A DNA stretch of 34,224 nt, taken from positions 1 through 34,224 of the forward strand of contig JAQGAU010000215.1 in assembly GCA_034698045.1 (NCBI GenBank), read 5' to 3'. The translations under genes and the position numbers were made by a program. This document shows positions 20,433 through 31,931 of this stretch, in pieces (position 1 is the first letter of the stretch; every line of letters begins with the position of its first letter). Under the pieces are notes generated by a model. That model ran no database searches. It saw nothing but the letters and a program-made list of their open reading frames with translations, and was not told where the DNA came from. The stretch is from Paramacrobiotus richtersi. Its lineage: Eukaryota; Tardigrada; Eutardigrada; Parachela; Macrobiotidae.

Positions 20433-21750
20433 ATGAACAATACAACGAGACCGCTGATTCTACAAATCAACCCATTGTATGCCGAAACATTTGTAGTCAT
20501 CTCGGCTGTTCTCTGCTTTTTCACCATTCTGGCATTCATTTTGCTAATCTGGACAGTATGTCAGCAGAACTCTCTGCGTGTGGGATCCGGTGTGTTAATT
20601 CTCCATCAGTTGGTAACAGAGTTTCTTGTGGTGGCCATTCACTGGCCGGTATTCATCTGGAACTTCCGGGTCGCACAAGCCGGTTTTCCACCATCGCAGA
20701 CATTCTGCAGGCATTATCAGTTCTGGTACATGTCCAACATTACCGTTGGATTTTGGGGAATGTCAGTACTGGCTGTCAATCGGTTTGTAGCGATCTGCTT
20801 TCCGTTCGTTTACCGCGGATTCGTTTCCCCAACGAGCCTGTTCGTAATGATTCTGCTCCCATGGATAATCGGAATTGGGATTCATATCCATTCATACCTC
20901 GGTACTTTTTTCTACATTCGTGTTCAGTTTGCTGTTTTGTCATGCGTGTTTAGACAATGCTGTATACTTAAGGTATGGTACGCGAAGTTATCGTAACTTG
21001 TACAGAAAGTACTGTAGTTATGGTACTGTAAGTTTGCTCTCGGTATTCTTTGCGCTTCTCAAGTAACCACACATGTGCTTAATGCAGTTCATGTGGATTT
21101 ATAAGGAGACAGTCCATGTAATCATTGTAGGTTTGGACGGGGGATTTGCTGCCACGCCCCCGTTTGCCATCTGCGGATTCGTAAAGACGGGATTCCTGTT
21201 CGACGTTTTAAACATCTTCCGTCCGTACTCAACACTTTTTTCCGGTTTCTTCTACATTCTGATTTTCGCGAAGGTTGTACTGGCGAAGTTGCACGGTCGT
21301 CAGATCCTACCCGCTTCGTCCACCGATGCTTCATCTAAGCGACTTCCACATCTAACAGGAACAACGAATACTGCAGCTAGCGCGTATCAAAAAAGACTGC
21401 AGATGGCCAAGTTATTGGGATATTCCTGTGCGGTACATGGAGTATGCTTTTTAGCCGTACCGGTTATGTTGTTTGCTGCACCTACTATTGTCATGCGCAA
21501 CCCCATGCTGGGTACCTGGTTACGGTCGGCATACTTTCTTGGCTACTTATCCACACCGGTACGGTCACCGTTTGTGAATGACGATTGACAATTTAACAAG
21601 TCAATAGCAGTGTTATTTTGCTAGGTTTCCCTCGCATTGCTGAGTCGGGAACACCGTAATGGTATTCAAAAACTGCTACGCACGTGCCACATAGTCAACA
21701 ATGCTGCGAGGGATAGGGTTTCAAGAAGCAACGCTGCTACACGATCTTAA
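20433..21750 (+). CDS. GPCR 1: rhodopsin-like seven-transmembrane receptor, 340 aa
   Basis: Three exons: 20433-20901, 21131-21558 and 21625-21750, with GT-AG introns in phases 1 and 0. Seven hydrophobic segments can be placed: TM1 about 17-42, TM2 52-76, TM3 93-118, TM4 134-155, TM5 190-213, TM6 250-275 and TM7 290-310. Cys92 at the top of TM3 can pair with Cys171 in ECL2 (PPFAICGF). The DRY motif is replaced by NRF (LAVNRFVAICFP), as in receptors of the melatonin and Tre1/moody groups, which carry NRY. TM7 ends in LGYLSTPVSLALLSREHRNG rather than NPxxY, followed by a helix-8-like segment. N-terminal NNTT offers two N-glycosylation sites. Ligand unknown. Met20433 is preferred over an in-frame ATG at 20382 because MNNTT is shared with GPCR 2; the upstream extension is not conserved. 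Plasma-membrane receptor; an NPxxY-free orphan class is likely. Confidence 0.85.
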
Positions 21751-22230
21751 GCATGAAATAATATCTGTTACATACTGTGAAAGGAATATCGGCCGGCGCG
21801 TGGGTCACTTTGCTTGCTCAAAGTAGCAAGTACTTCAACTCCTTACAGGCTTGCAACCAATGGCCGTAGCCCGCACTAACGACTAGAAATCTCGTGAGGA
21901 AGGAACGTACAGTACTTAAACTGCCATCAGTGCCATGGTAGTTCAAACTATCTGTAACGTACGTTGACACCTTTCTGTCTTCATTTCCTTTGTCATCATC
22001 GAAGGAAAAATTAATTTTACCCAGCCGGCATTTCATACAGTTTTGCCAGTAGATTTCGCCTCGTAAGTCGCAACCCATAGTCGTAGCTTATAACCATACG
22101 TTTTGGCATCTGAAGTTTGAAACTTTATCCCTTCTTACCGTAATCGTATCAGATGGTTGTGTACGCTTTAAGTGCACAGTTAGCACTGTACGTACTAACA
22201 GCTTACCAACTTCAAACAACCTACCCCCTA
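21751..22230. repeat. Duplicated 3' flank of GPCR 1 (partner about 25433-26440)
   Basis: Sequence after GPCR 1 recurs after GPCR 2: CTGTGAAAGGAATATC, then GCCGGCGCGTGGG, then AACCAATGGCCGTAG, then AAGTTTGAAACTT, in the same order. The second copy is interrupted by about 600 bp of extra DNA (about 25500-26090). This fixes the downstream extent of the duplicated unit. No gene is seen in either copy. Confidence 0.7.
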
Positions 22231-22496
22231 TGTCTCAGGATAACAGTACTGTCTGAGCGGTTTCTGGAACAAGAACAAATACGGCACCCGGTCCAAATCA
22301 CAGAAGAGTTTCGTTATTGATTCGCTAGAATTGCAAAGCTTTTGAAACACCCCAATAGCCTGTCTTATGAGTCGAAAATAAGCCGATAAAAAGATGGTAA
22401 TCGTCCGAATATTCGACAGAACTTACCAGGTAACATTGAAGACGGTTGACTTATGGCGGGAAACATTAAGCACCTGCACATTGTGAAGGGTAATTC

Positions 22497-22870
22497 GTTT
22501 TGGTTTATTCGGTGCCAAAACAGACAGGTCTTATGTCTAGGAAACTAATTACTAGCGCGTGGATCTGCGGTCTGGTACTCCACCATAAAAAAGCTATTTA
22601 TAATCGGATTGCTCAGTAATATGCTTTAAGTAACGTATACTCATAATCCCTTGATCGCACTACAGGAATTACCCACAATTATGCATACTAATCGGTTAGT
22701 TTCTGTAATTTCGGTTATGCAGCACTGTAAGTGTGAGCCGCGATCAATTATAAGAGCCGTCCGTTCTACCTCCAGTAACTGAATAATTTGGTCGTCATCC
22801 GCTCCCTAAACCAGTTCCATTTCCAGCCAATGATCCAAGTTCGCGTTGCTCAAATGCGGCATGTACTATA
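22497..22870 (-). pseudogene. FMRF-B relic: exon 5 and exon 4 fragments
   Basis: About 22497-22600 aligns on the minus strand with exon 5 of FMRF-B1 and its acceptor (TGGATCTGCGGTCTGGTACT against GGGATCTGCGCTCTGGTACT). About 22785-22870 aligns with exon 4 (CCAGCCAATGATCCAAGTTCGC against CCAGCCAACGACCCAAGTCCGC). Order and orientation match a decayed gene copy. The reading frames are heavily damaged and the remaining exons are not detectable. Confidence 0.65.
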
Positions 22871-23283
22871 CTCCGAACTGCCTATACTCCGAACCAGTCT
22901 CGAGCATACGATGATGCCCTTTCACTACTCCTCTTTGCAGCGAGGATTATGTTTGTTCACGTATACGCTGGTAGCTGCAAATAACCCTAGTTCGCCTAGC
23001 ACCAATCGAAGTCAATGGGACAGCTATCCGCCGCACCCTTACTTATTGGTCTCAATCTTGGTACACATCAACAATTTGCAGTCCATAATACAAGGTAAGT
23101 TATAGAAACTCCTTGTTCGAGCATCTGGTGTCGTTCTCCATGGGATATTACAAAATCCGTGGCAGCGGGCACAGCTGGTGGGTTCTTCGGCCATAACAGT
23201 AAATTAAGATAAACTGAGTAGTTCCGTGATCGGTGATGGTACTGTGTGAAAATATGCAGATAAACAAAAAAGACACGTCTGTA

Positions 23284-23395
23284 CAAAGTTTACTGCAGGA
23301 GCCGCTGGCGCTTAATGGTGGCATTCACCAAGAAAAAACTAGCACGAGCTTGGTTTTTTGCAGCAGGCTTTAAAGAAACTGCAAGAGGTAATCCT
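23284..23395 (-). pseudogene. FMRF-B relic: second exon 5 fragment
   Basis: On the minus strand this resembles the last coding part of exon 5 of FMRF-B2 (27824-27900) and its 3' flank: CACCAAGAAAAAAC, then TTTTTTGCAGCAGG against TTTTTCCTGCAGGAGG. It lies about 600 bp from the other relic, so either two decayed copies lie side by side or one was rearranged. Short and degenerate. Confidence 0.4.
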
Positions 23396-23519
23396 ATTCA
23401 ATTTCTCCAAAGTGGGCAGTGCAAAAGTGGGCAGAGATCGTCTTAGTTCCACTTCTTTAAAATAATATAACGGAACTGATTACCACACGTGGGTTAGCCT
23501 CTGCTGCTCCTTCATTATT

Positions 23520-23800
23520 TCTTCAAAGAGATTTGCTTTTGTTTAGTATTTGTTCTGTGCTCTTGTCTGCCGATGTTCTTGTTACTCTGACGAGTCGCAT
23601 GGAGAGGTCTGTTAAACTCAATTGTAATATCATTTCCGGAATTTGGCTATGGGCAGTATGGCATTCTGCGAATTTAGGAATAGTAGATATCCTATAGAGT
23701 TACCCATGATACCTATTTCGACGGAGCTTATTGTTATTAGTATCGAAACGTAATATCCAAAGGAAAGCCATGGAAACACCACATCGGTGAGCCGTGAGCT
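23520..23800. repeat. Duplicated 5' flank block of GPCR 2
   Basis: Blocks shared with the sequence upstream of GPCR 1 and with 33920-34190: GAGTCGCATG, GGCAGTATGGC or GGCAGTATTTC, GCGAATTTAGG, TATCCTATA, and GAGCTTATTGTTAT. The GPCR 2 flank and the right-end copy are more alike to each other than to the GPCR 1 flank. Confidence 0.65.
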
Positions 23801-24002
23801 GTGCATCCCGATGAACGCTCACTGTGCCCCTGAGCGGTGCACGGTGAGCACGATAACGTGGCACATAAGAACAAAGAAGAAGGTACGTCCGATTGATCCT
23901 GTCACGTTGAATAAGGGTGCTAAACTAAAAAAAAAACAGTAAGTAACGAAATTTCATGAGTCGCCGTTGCAAGAAGTAATTCATTTGACTACGGTTTTCA
24001 CA

Positions 24003-25432
24003 ATGAACAACACAACGAGCCTGTTGATTCTAAAAATTGACCCATTGTATGCCGAAACATTTGTGGTTATCTCGGCTGTATTGTGCTTTGGCACCAACCT
24101 GGCATTCATCTCGCTAATCTGGACAGTATGCCGGCAGAAATCTCTGCGTGTTGGATCCGGTGTGTTAATTCTCCATCAGCTGGTAACAGAGTTTCTCGTG
24201 GTGGCCATTCACTGGCCGGTATTCATCTGGAACTTCCGGACCGCACAAGCCGGTTTTCCGCCATCGCAGACATTCTGCTGGCATTATCAGTTCTGGTATA
24301 TGGTCAACGTTACCGCTGGACTGTGGGGAATGGCAGTACTGGCTGTCAATCGGTTTGTAGCGGTCTGTTTTCCGTTCATCTACCGCGGGTTCGTTTCCCC
24401 CACGAGCCTGTTCGTTATGGTCTTATTACCATGGATAATCGGAATTGGGATTCATATCCACTCATACATCGGTACTGTCTGTCGACTACAATTGTTTTCT
24501 AGCTTTCCGACGCATCTTTGGGCAGTTACTGGTATTACGCATGCTTTCATCATATGCACTTGTTTGATATCATAATTCTTGCAATGCATGTACTGCTTAA
24601 CTGCCCATCTAAAAAGACGTTTGCAGCGTCAGTTTCTCAGCTATGTCGAAGTATTGTTGGTGCTGTATGCTTAATGCGCACTAAGTATTAGGTTGTTATG
24701 GTAAGCATGCTTTGCGCTGCTGAAGCATATTAATTTGCCATACACATGCCTAACGCAGTACATGAGACTAATGAAACAATCCAACATTATCCATGTAATC
24801 ATCGTAGGTTTGGATGGGGGATTTGCCGCTTTGCCTCCGTTTGCCATCTGCGGATTTGTCCAGATGGGATTCCTGTTCGGCGTTTTAAACGTTTTCCGAA
24901 TGTACTCCACACTGTTTTCCGGCTTCTTCTACATTCTCATTTTCGTGAAGGTTGGACTAGCGAAGTTGCACAGTCGTCAGGTTCTGCCCGCTTCGTCCAT
25001 CGATGCCGCATCTAAGCCGTTTCAGCGCCTGCAAGAAACAACGAATGCTGCAGCTAATGCGTACCATAAAAGACTGCAGATGGCCAAGTCTCTGGGCTTT
25101 TCGTGTGCGGTACATGGAGTATCCTTTTTAGCAGTATGTACCGGTTATGCTGTTTGCGGCACCTACAGTTGTCATGCAGAACCCCATGCTGGGCAACTGG
25201 TTGCGGTTAGTATACTTTCTTGGCTTCTTATCTACACCGGTAAGGTCACTGTTGGTGCAAAATGATTGACATTTAGCATGTTCATTAGTTGGCTTTATTT
25301 TGATAGGTGTCTCTCGCACTGCTAAGTCGGGAACACCGTAATGGTTTAGAAAAGCTGCTACGCGCGTGCCACATAATACGTGATGCTGCGAAGGACCGGA
25401 TTTCAAGAAGCATTGCTGCCACGCAATCTTAA
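24003..25432 (+). pseudogene. GPCR 2: tandem copy of GPCR 1 with a 4-nt insertion in TM6
   Basis: Three exons match GPCR 1 exactly in placement: 24003-24471, 24808-25239 and 25307-25432. Exon 1 is open, with the same length, Cys, NRF and TM1-TM4. Exon 2 is 432 nt rather than 428 because of an extra TGTA at about 25136-25139, inside TM6 (FLAV, then the frame changes). Read through, the protein ends at 25265 without a proper TM7. The exon 3 sequence is still well kept (VSLALLSREHRNGLEKLLRAC), so the lesion is young, a sequencing error or bypassed by splicing. The insertion itself creates a GTATGT donor, and removing 25134-25179 (46 nt) would restore the frame at the cost of about 14 residues of TM6/ECL3. 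Called a pseudogene with that reservation. Confidence 0.7.
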
Positions 25433-27200
25433 ACAAGGGGTAGTATCAGTTATCTACTGTGAAAGGAATATCCGCCGGCGCGTGGGCCGGGCTCCGTTTT
25501 GCGCAAAGTAGCGCTGGAAACAGCACCAGCTGAAAGCACCTCAGGCTCAGAAGACATCTGTTCTATGACCAATTACTTTCGCTAACGAGTCAATGACCCA
25601 ATCGCCGAAGTTCTGAAAATGTTTTGGTATGTGTTTAACTTTTCGCGTTTCTTTCGAGATCGATAAATGATTTGAGACAGTCATTGTATGCAGTTCAGAA
25701 GATGACGCAAGATCTGGCATCGGCCATTCAGTAATGCATTTACTTTTTAAAGAACAAATCAGCGCAACGAGAGCAATGGGCCAACGATCACAGCTACTAA
25801 CAAAACTATCATTTTGTATCTGGTTATATTTATGAAGAGCAAGAAATTATTGAACAGCGCATGATTATTCCTGTCATCGTAATGTTCGCTAGTATTTGAA
25901 GCGTATGTGGCATACTGGAACAGATTTCCAGAATACAGCAAACATGCTTACCATAATTGACAGGGATGTACGTATGGTAACAATTCCATAAGCGCTCGGC
26001 AGAGCCGGCAACGCATTACGCGCCTGTACATCAGTAGTCCGCAACATGCTACAAAGTACAGTATAATACGATGGACACATTTTATTACGAAAATGAAAAC
26101 GTAAACTTACAACCAATGGCCGTAGTCCGTACGACTAACAATCCTTTCGTTATCGTTATCGCTAACAGATTAACGTACTCTTAAGCTTAACTGCCAATGG
26201 CAATTAAAAGTACCTGCACGTTGATACGTTCCCGCCTTCATTTTCTTGCCATAATCGAGCGGAAATTGACAGCACAGCCAAGATGTTACACAGTTCGTCT
26301 CGAGATAGGCAATATTCCTAGTTTTACAATCCATGTTTTTTAGTGTCTCAAGTTTGAAACTTCGTCATTTCTTAGCAGCATCAGGTTTCAAGGTGGGCTT
26401 ACACACTTAAGGTGCACAATTGGCATAAGCTGTTAAACCGCAAAGCCTAACAGAAGGTGTGCTTCGTGTGTGGGAAAACATCAACCTGTGCGTCGTAGTA
26501 ATTTCATATTAAGTATCAACTGCTCTTTTTAATATTTATTACCCGCTGCACAGGGTACGTATCGTATGTGTTACACTACCATTAATATTATACAATCACA
26601 TATTAAAAAACAGAAACATGTCCTACATTCTTTGGATGAATCAACCGTATCCATAAGACAAAAAGCGTTTCCTCGCTGCATTTCAGTACCTATGCGCTAA
26701 TGTCGGTCACACAAAGCGCTGTATCGGGTTCATTCTGTTTGTGTTGCTCGTTCAGCCGCTGCTTCTCCACAGACTGTGTTAGTGCACGCGGTTTAGGAGT
26801 ATCATTAGCAGATTCTTTGGAAGATTTAAAACAGTCACAGTCAGGGCCAAAAATCTTGTGCTAACTGACACAAAATATGCTGGACTAAAGCACCATGTAC
26901 GGGACTCTTCGCCAAGTTGTACTATAAAACGAGAAAGACTTGCTGTACTATCTCCGTGAAACTCCAGGATAATGTAATGTGATCCTAACTGTGAGTTGCG
27001 CGGCGCGGTTTAAAGATTGAACAAAAGCGGGTAACCAAAGGCGACTGCCTAATACACTAGCAGACTGCGGACTGAACTAGATAACGGACAGCAATCTAGC
27101 ATTACAGTCTGTAGTTTCAGAAAATATCCCATCAGTTTACAGCAGCTTTCGGGTTTACGGAGACAGAGGCGATGGCAAGCGACCGTATGGTTTGACCCTA
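25433..27200. other. Intergenic: duplicated 3' flank of GPCR 2 and unannotated DNA
   Basis: 25433-25500 and 26090-26440 repeat the GPCR 1 downstream flank. About 26620-26705 resembles 3880-3990 (shared GAATC, ACCGT, AAGCGTTTC, CTGCTTTGAATTTC-like pieces). The rest shows no gene, splice-consistent ORF or mobile-element hallmark that I can support. Confidence 0.45.
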
Positions 27201-27204
27201 ACGG

Positions 27205-27430
27205 CCTGGAAATCAATTGTAGCCGCATCAAAGCCTTCACTGGCATTTTGTCTGTTACCACAGACAAATCGAAATATTCGGCGTTGTAAATCAAGCTGAA
27301 TTGTACCAGCTGAGGCGTTTCGCATCCGAGACCATCCACTACCAAGTCTTCTTCAACGCAGTCGCTTACTCGCCCGTGACACCATAGTCCGAACGCCATG
27401 AGTATCACTGTTATTTTCAGGGACGATGAA
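27205..27430 (-). pseudogene. FMRF-B relic: exon 1 fragment (tandem Tudor part)
   Basis: The minus-strand translation CHGRVSDCVEEDLVVDGLG, then CETPQLVQFSLIY, then MPVKALMRLQL, aligns with residues of FMRF-B1 exon 1 (YHGRVIDCAEEGLIVDDLG, CEAPQLVQFGQVY, MSVNALMRLQL). The start region and everything after the second Tudor strand are lost. It lies about 400 bp beyond the stop of FMRF-B2 on the same strand. It is closer to B1 than to B2, so it comes from a separate duplication. Confidence 0.7.
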
Positions 27431-27823
27431 CAGTCGAGGAATTGTGCAAGATAATTTTGTAATGTGCGAAGTAGAGGAGGGTGCAAGAATATAGCACAGT
27501 AACTGGACAAAGCCGAGGAGTGGTCTGGACCGCACCCAATTTGGCCACGACAGGTTACTAACAATTAACATCTTTATCCGTGTTCGCACTGAACAATTAC
27601 AATCCAGCAATTTACCAGGTAATTACCGTAAAAACGTGCCAAACAAATTCAATGTCGACATCATCGTCTGTAAAACGAACACATGTGACACCTCACACAT
27701 GTCCACTAAGCTTATACTAACAAGATATTTACTTTCATTAACAGAAGACTCAACAATCTAACCAAGCCGACATCATTGAAACAATCCAAACTCAATGGTC
27801 CATTTACTGCGCTTCCGCAGCAT

Positions 27824-30800
27824 TTACCAAGAAAAAACGAAGACGGGCTTTTTCCTGCAGGAGGTCCTCAGTAAACTGTGCAATGTAATGCGGTTGAGAT
27901 TTTCCAGCTCCAAACCAGCAAAGTCAAAGTGAGTCCAAGCCCTGTCACGGAACTGGTTGCTGGTGCGCGGATCGGCGCTTTGACGTTCGTTAAGAATCTG
28001 TGCAAAAAACAACCAGATTTGCAGAACCACAAGTTTTACGTCCAGCGCAACCGCAGTGACAGGCTTCAACGTTGAACCCCATTGTTATTAATTGGAAATC
28101 GGGCACGGTTTCCGAATTTTACGTTTGCCGAAAAAATTCGCCGTGACATTTGTTACAAATTAGTAAATTCTGGTCTCGCTTTTCAGCAGTTGTACTTCGT
28201 CTGTGAGTGTGTACCATCTGTGTAGCTTGTAAATATGGTAGCCTCAGGCCGTGACAGACGGTTCTGAACTAGTCTGGCCTGCATTAGTAAATCCTGAGCA
28301 CTGATCTACTAATAGGAAACTTTAAGACAGCAAACCGGCATTCTAACAGTTTAACGTGGCCTTTAAATAATGTCAAGGAAAACCTATCCAGCGTTAGTTA
28401 TGCAGCGGTACGGTTCGTGATATATCCACAAACATATGGCTAAACATTGTGGACCCAGGAACGCTAAAGCTTAAGCTACAAACATTTCTACAGCGCTCCG
28501 CATTTGTTCTGTCAGTATCAGCACTTTTGCTACAAGGAACCGTCCTCGGAAAGCCGGGCCGCAAAGGAAATGGTCGCCTGAAGCTATCGAAAACAACACC
28601 AAAACCCTCCATCCCAAACTAACCGGACAGAAGCCGGGGGAAACAAGTTCACCGCAATAAATGAAAATGTGGCCATTACCGCTCATGAAGCCGTAATTAT
28701 TCGGTTAGAGTCAGCAGGCCAGCCGAACCGCCCCTGGCCCCATAATATAGGGTGGATAGCTTGAGAACATGCAAAAATGTTACTCGTTATTGTCCGAAAA
28801 CACTGCTGGTGATGTGAAATTAAAACATTTCCTGAAAATGTTTGTAAGAGTGCCGGCAAGAAAAAACAACAAAAAAAGCAAATATTTTTGATTTAATCGA
28901 TTCAAAAGAGTACCAATAAAAAACTGAATGTCGAAAAGGGTGCGTGTAATAAACTCGAGTGTTAGTGGGTGACTACAGTGTGATTTCCTAAAAAGTACCG
29001 AATCGAACATTACAATACAGATATACCATGCTTCTTTTACCTCGATTATCTGCTCATATAACTCCATATCGTACTGCAGACTGTCCTTTAATCCCTTGAC
29101 ACACCGCATCAACTCCTCACTGCTCAATGGAAGCAAATTACTCTCCAGCATGTTCCACAAGTCTTCAACGGACAACTGCGCAGGAATCCGTCCACTCGTT
29201 ATGTGCACGATTGCTGATGTTTCCTCCTCAGTCAGACCAGAAAACGGTCCCAGATCCTTGAGACACTAAATATAAGGAAACCACTGTTTTAAAGAAGACT
29301 CTGTGTTATCCTTAGACACATTTGTAAATGTTTCTTTGTTTTATTTGTCAAGCTCGAAATGCGAATTTGTACTCAACGAGACGATGAATGTATCTTAATA
29401 TACGTATCTTTAAATATAAAACATAGATTCTGCAAAATTAATATTTTGTTTTATGATATATAGAAGCGTTTCCCGTGTTTCCCGTGAATCACGTCTAGCG
29501 ACCAAGAGTACGTATCACTCAAACGCCAAACGTCCTATGGTCAGACAGTTTGCGACAACTGCATGCAGCTCTTCTCTTCTGCATGGCATTTCCATACGAA
29601 GCCGCTTCGCTACGATAGATAGCCATGAAAACAGTCTACCTTACCCTGGCTCGTGTCATTGCCACCGTGACATCCTTCAACACCAAACGCTCACAAACGG
29701 ACGCCAAATCGGCTAGCTCCTGGTGAATATGATTCACAAAGTTGCTGAAATGCTGGGGATCGTTACGTACAAATGGATTTATACGCCAAGTCCAAACAAC
29801 GTTGGCTAATAGGACCGTATCCAGGCGGGGCAGCTGATTTTCCTGGAAAACAGACTCTTGTGACCCCAGATAACGGCAACGGGCCTTACGAATCTAATCA
29901 TTGGTTATGTTTAGTCGCCCGCTGCGGAGCCTGCGGTGGATTTATCGTACAGTGAAACTTGTATACTTCATACACCAACGGTACATACAAAAGCGTATTT
30001 AATATTCAGGTTATTTATTCCGCAGGGTGTATTTATAGTCTACGAGGTTTAGAAAAAAGTGTATGCAGTTTACAGGTGTATTTCAAGGCGTATGTAGTGA
30101 CAAGTTTTACTGTACTGCTAATGCGCAGCAGTCAAATTTGTCAACGGGCGTTCTACGAATCCACAACGTAATCTAACTTACAGTACCTCCATGATACAGC
30201 GGAATAAACGCCCGTTGCACGCCAATGGTTCACGGTATTTTTTCGTCTCCAGTTGGCCACGGAAGTTCTGCATACTGGTGTTAACGATAATCTTCGTCTG
30301 GGGAGTCCATCGCTTCAGCAAGAACACGCTAGGAAGAGTACCGCATTTCCCTTGGCATTCGGCCATCCCGACCCGGAGATTGCGCGTCGCAGAACGCGCC
30401 GTCAAAATATCGTTCCATTGTGAGCACACCACAAGCAATCTGACTTGTTCCACCCCATTCAGACAAGCAAAGATCTCGGCCAGCAGTTCTTTTGGAAGAA
30501 GGTGATGGATCGGCGCCCGTTTAGCCAGGCCACGATTATTGACCTGGACCGACTCCGTTGTCCTGGACCTCTTCGAAGTTGACGTTTCATTCGATTCATC
30601 GTTGGGACGTTTGCGATTCACGTCTGGCCACCCATCCGACTCCACTCCCAGCATAACGAGAACAGTGTCCAACTGCAACATTAAACCAGAGATGTTATTA
30701 GTCGCTCACAACTTCACAAGCAGAAATTACGTAGTGTAGCCGTAGTAATGTTTGGCATCTATTTATTGGTGAATACGTATACATGTAAGTCATGAAATTA

Positions 30801-31931
30801 TTATTATTATTTCATTCGAGCAGACAAGCCATCTCGTGGCACTCAAAAGTTTGGTCAATCGCGAGAAAGCCAAACCAAAAACAGCAATACTATCATTACT
30901 ATGTACAAGCAAGCACGTTCTTTGATTCAAGCAAAAAGAAACAATTTCACAGTTTAACTGAACATTCACTTCGCAAGTTAAACAGCAAGGTGAACTTTTG
31001 TTATTCAGAACTCCACTAATTATAATCCCTTCTAGACTGTACTCTTTCCATTTTATACCAAGTACAGCCCTATTCAACACAGCCCGTTAAAAGTACGTAT
31101 GTATAATTGTTTCTCTGCGCTACGAAGTTAAAGAGGCGCTGCGCTATCTACGGTAAGTATGCATGCACGCAGTTAAAATGGACCGAAACCGATTTCGTGC
31201 AAGCGTTTCCGTCGCATACATCCCTTGAGTTTGTAAAGCAAGTGAAGTAATCCTGGTCCACTCACCGGAAGAAATGGATAGCTATTGCGGGAGTTCACAG
31301 CAAATCTGCTTCGAAACTGATCGGTGGCTTTCAGCACATGGAGAACGCCGCTATCGATATGACTGGCCAACATCAGCATGGACTCCTTCAAGCAGGCCGA
31401 GTTGAAACACTTCACCAGATGCTGATCAGCAATTCCAGTCTGGTACGAGCCAGGCGATGGAGACCCAATCGAGACCCCACTCGGCAGTTGCACTTCTTCC
31501 TTGACAAACTGGCACGCCTCCAACAAAAGGTTCTGTTCGTCGTCCAGTGGTATTCGGATCCTATCCCCTGGAGCGATTTCCATCAACGTACTTTCCCCAG
31601 CCGTAATTCGAACCAAACCAAATTTTCCGGTATCAAAACCGCCGAACATCTTATCGATTAGGGTTCCCCGATACCACTTGGCTGGTTCTTCACAGTTCCG
31701 ACGCATCAAAACCTCCACTTGCAGTCCTCGATGCTGGTCAGAGGTAAGTATAGAATACGGTCGTCTGTAGTGATAAATCATGCCAAACGGCACCAGCTGA
31801 GGAACGCCACATCCGAAATCAATTAGCAGTCCTTGTGGAGTGCAGTCGATAATCCGGCCATGATGGAGCAATCCGTCGGCACCCCGAATATCAACGCTAT
31901 TCCAAGTATGATTTCCAATGAGATAAGGCAT
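27824..31931 (-). CDS. FMRF-B2: FMRP-like tandem Tudor/KH0 plus F-box protein with NLS-like linker, 582 aa
   Basis: Minus-strand exons 31931-31266, 30672-30187, 29842-29645, 29265-29041 and 27997-27824, all in phase 0. Introns are 344-1043 bp. The start ATG (MPYLIGNHTWNSVDIRG) is chosen over one 57 nt upstream because WNSVDIRG lies at the same distance from the start in B1. Two Tudor-like repeats (LLHHGRIIDC, QLVPFGMIY; VEVLMRR, EPAKWYRG, FGLVRITA) precede a KH0-like part (FVKEEVQLP, GVLHVLKAT). The exon 2 linker carries a bipartite NLS-like stretch (RKRP, 10 residues, SKRSR) at about 242-259. The F-box is at about 279-318 (LPKELLAEIFACLNG, VCSQWNDIL). Exon 3 is leucine-rich-like (LPRLDTVLLANV). 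Exon 4 has the B-type N-terminal extension. Exon 5 (ILNERQSADPRTSNQFR) is unexpectedly close to the A copies. Probable nuclear SCF substrate receptor. Confidence 0.85.
28000..29040. other. Large intron 4 of FMRF-B2, no gene recognised
   Basis: At 1043 bp this is the longest intron in the family; the matching introns are 156-522 bp. It contains a GC-richer stretch (about 28480-28640) on an AT-rich background, which suggests inserted DNA. I find no terminal repeats or coding sequence. Confidence 0.5.
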
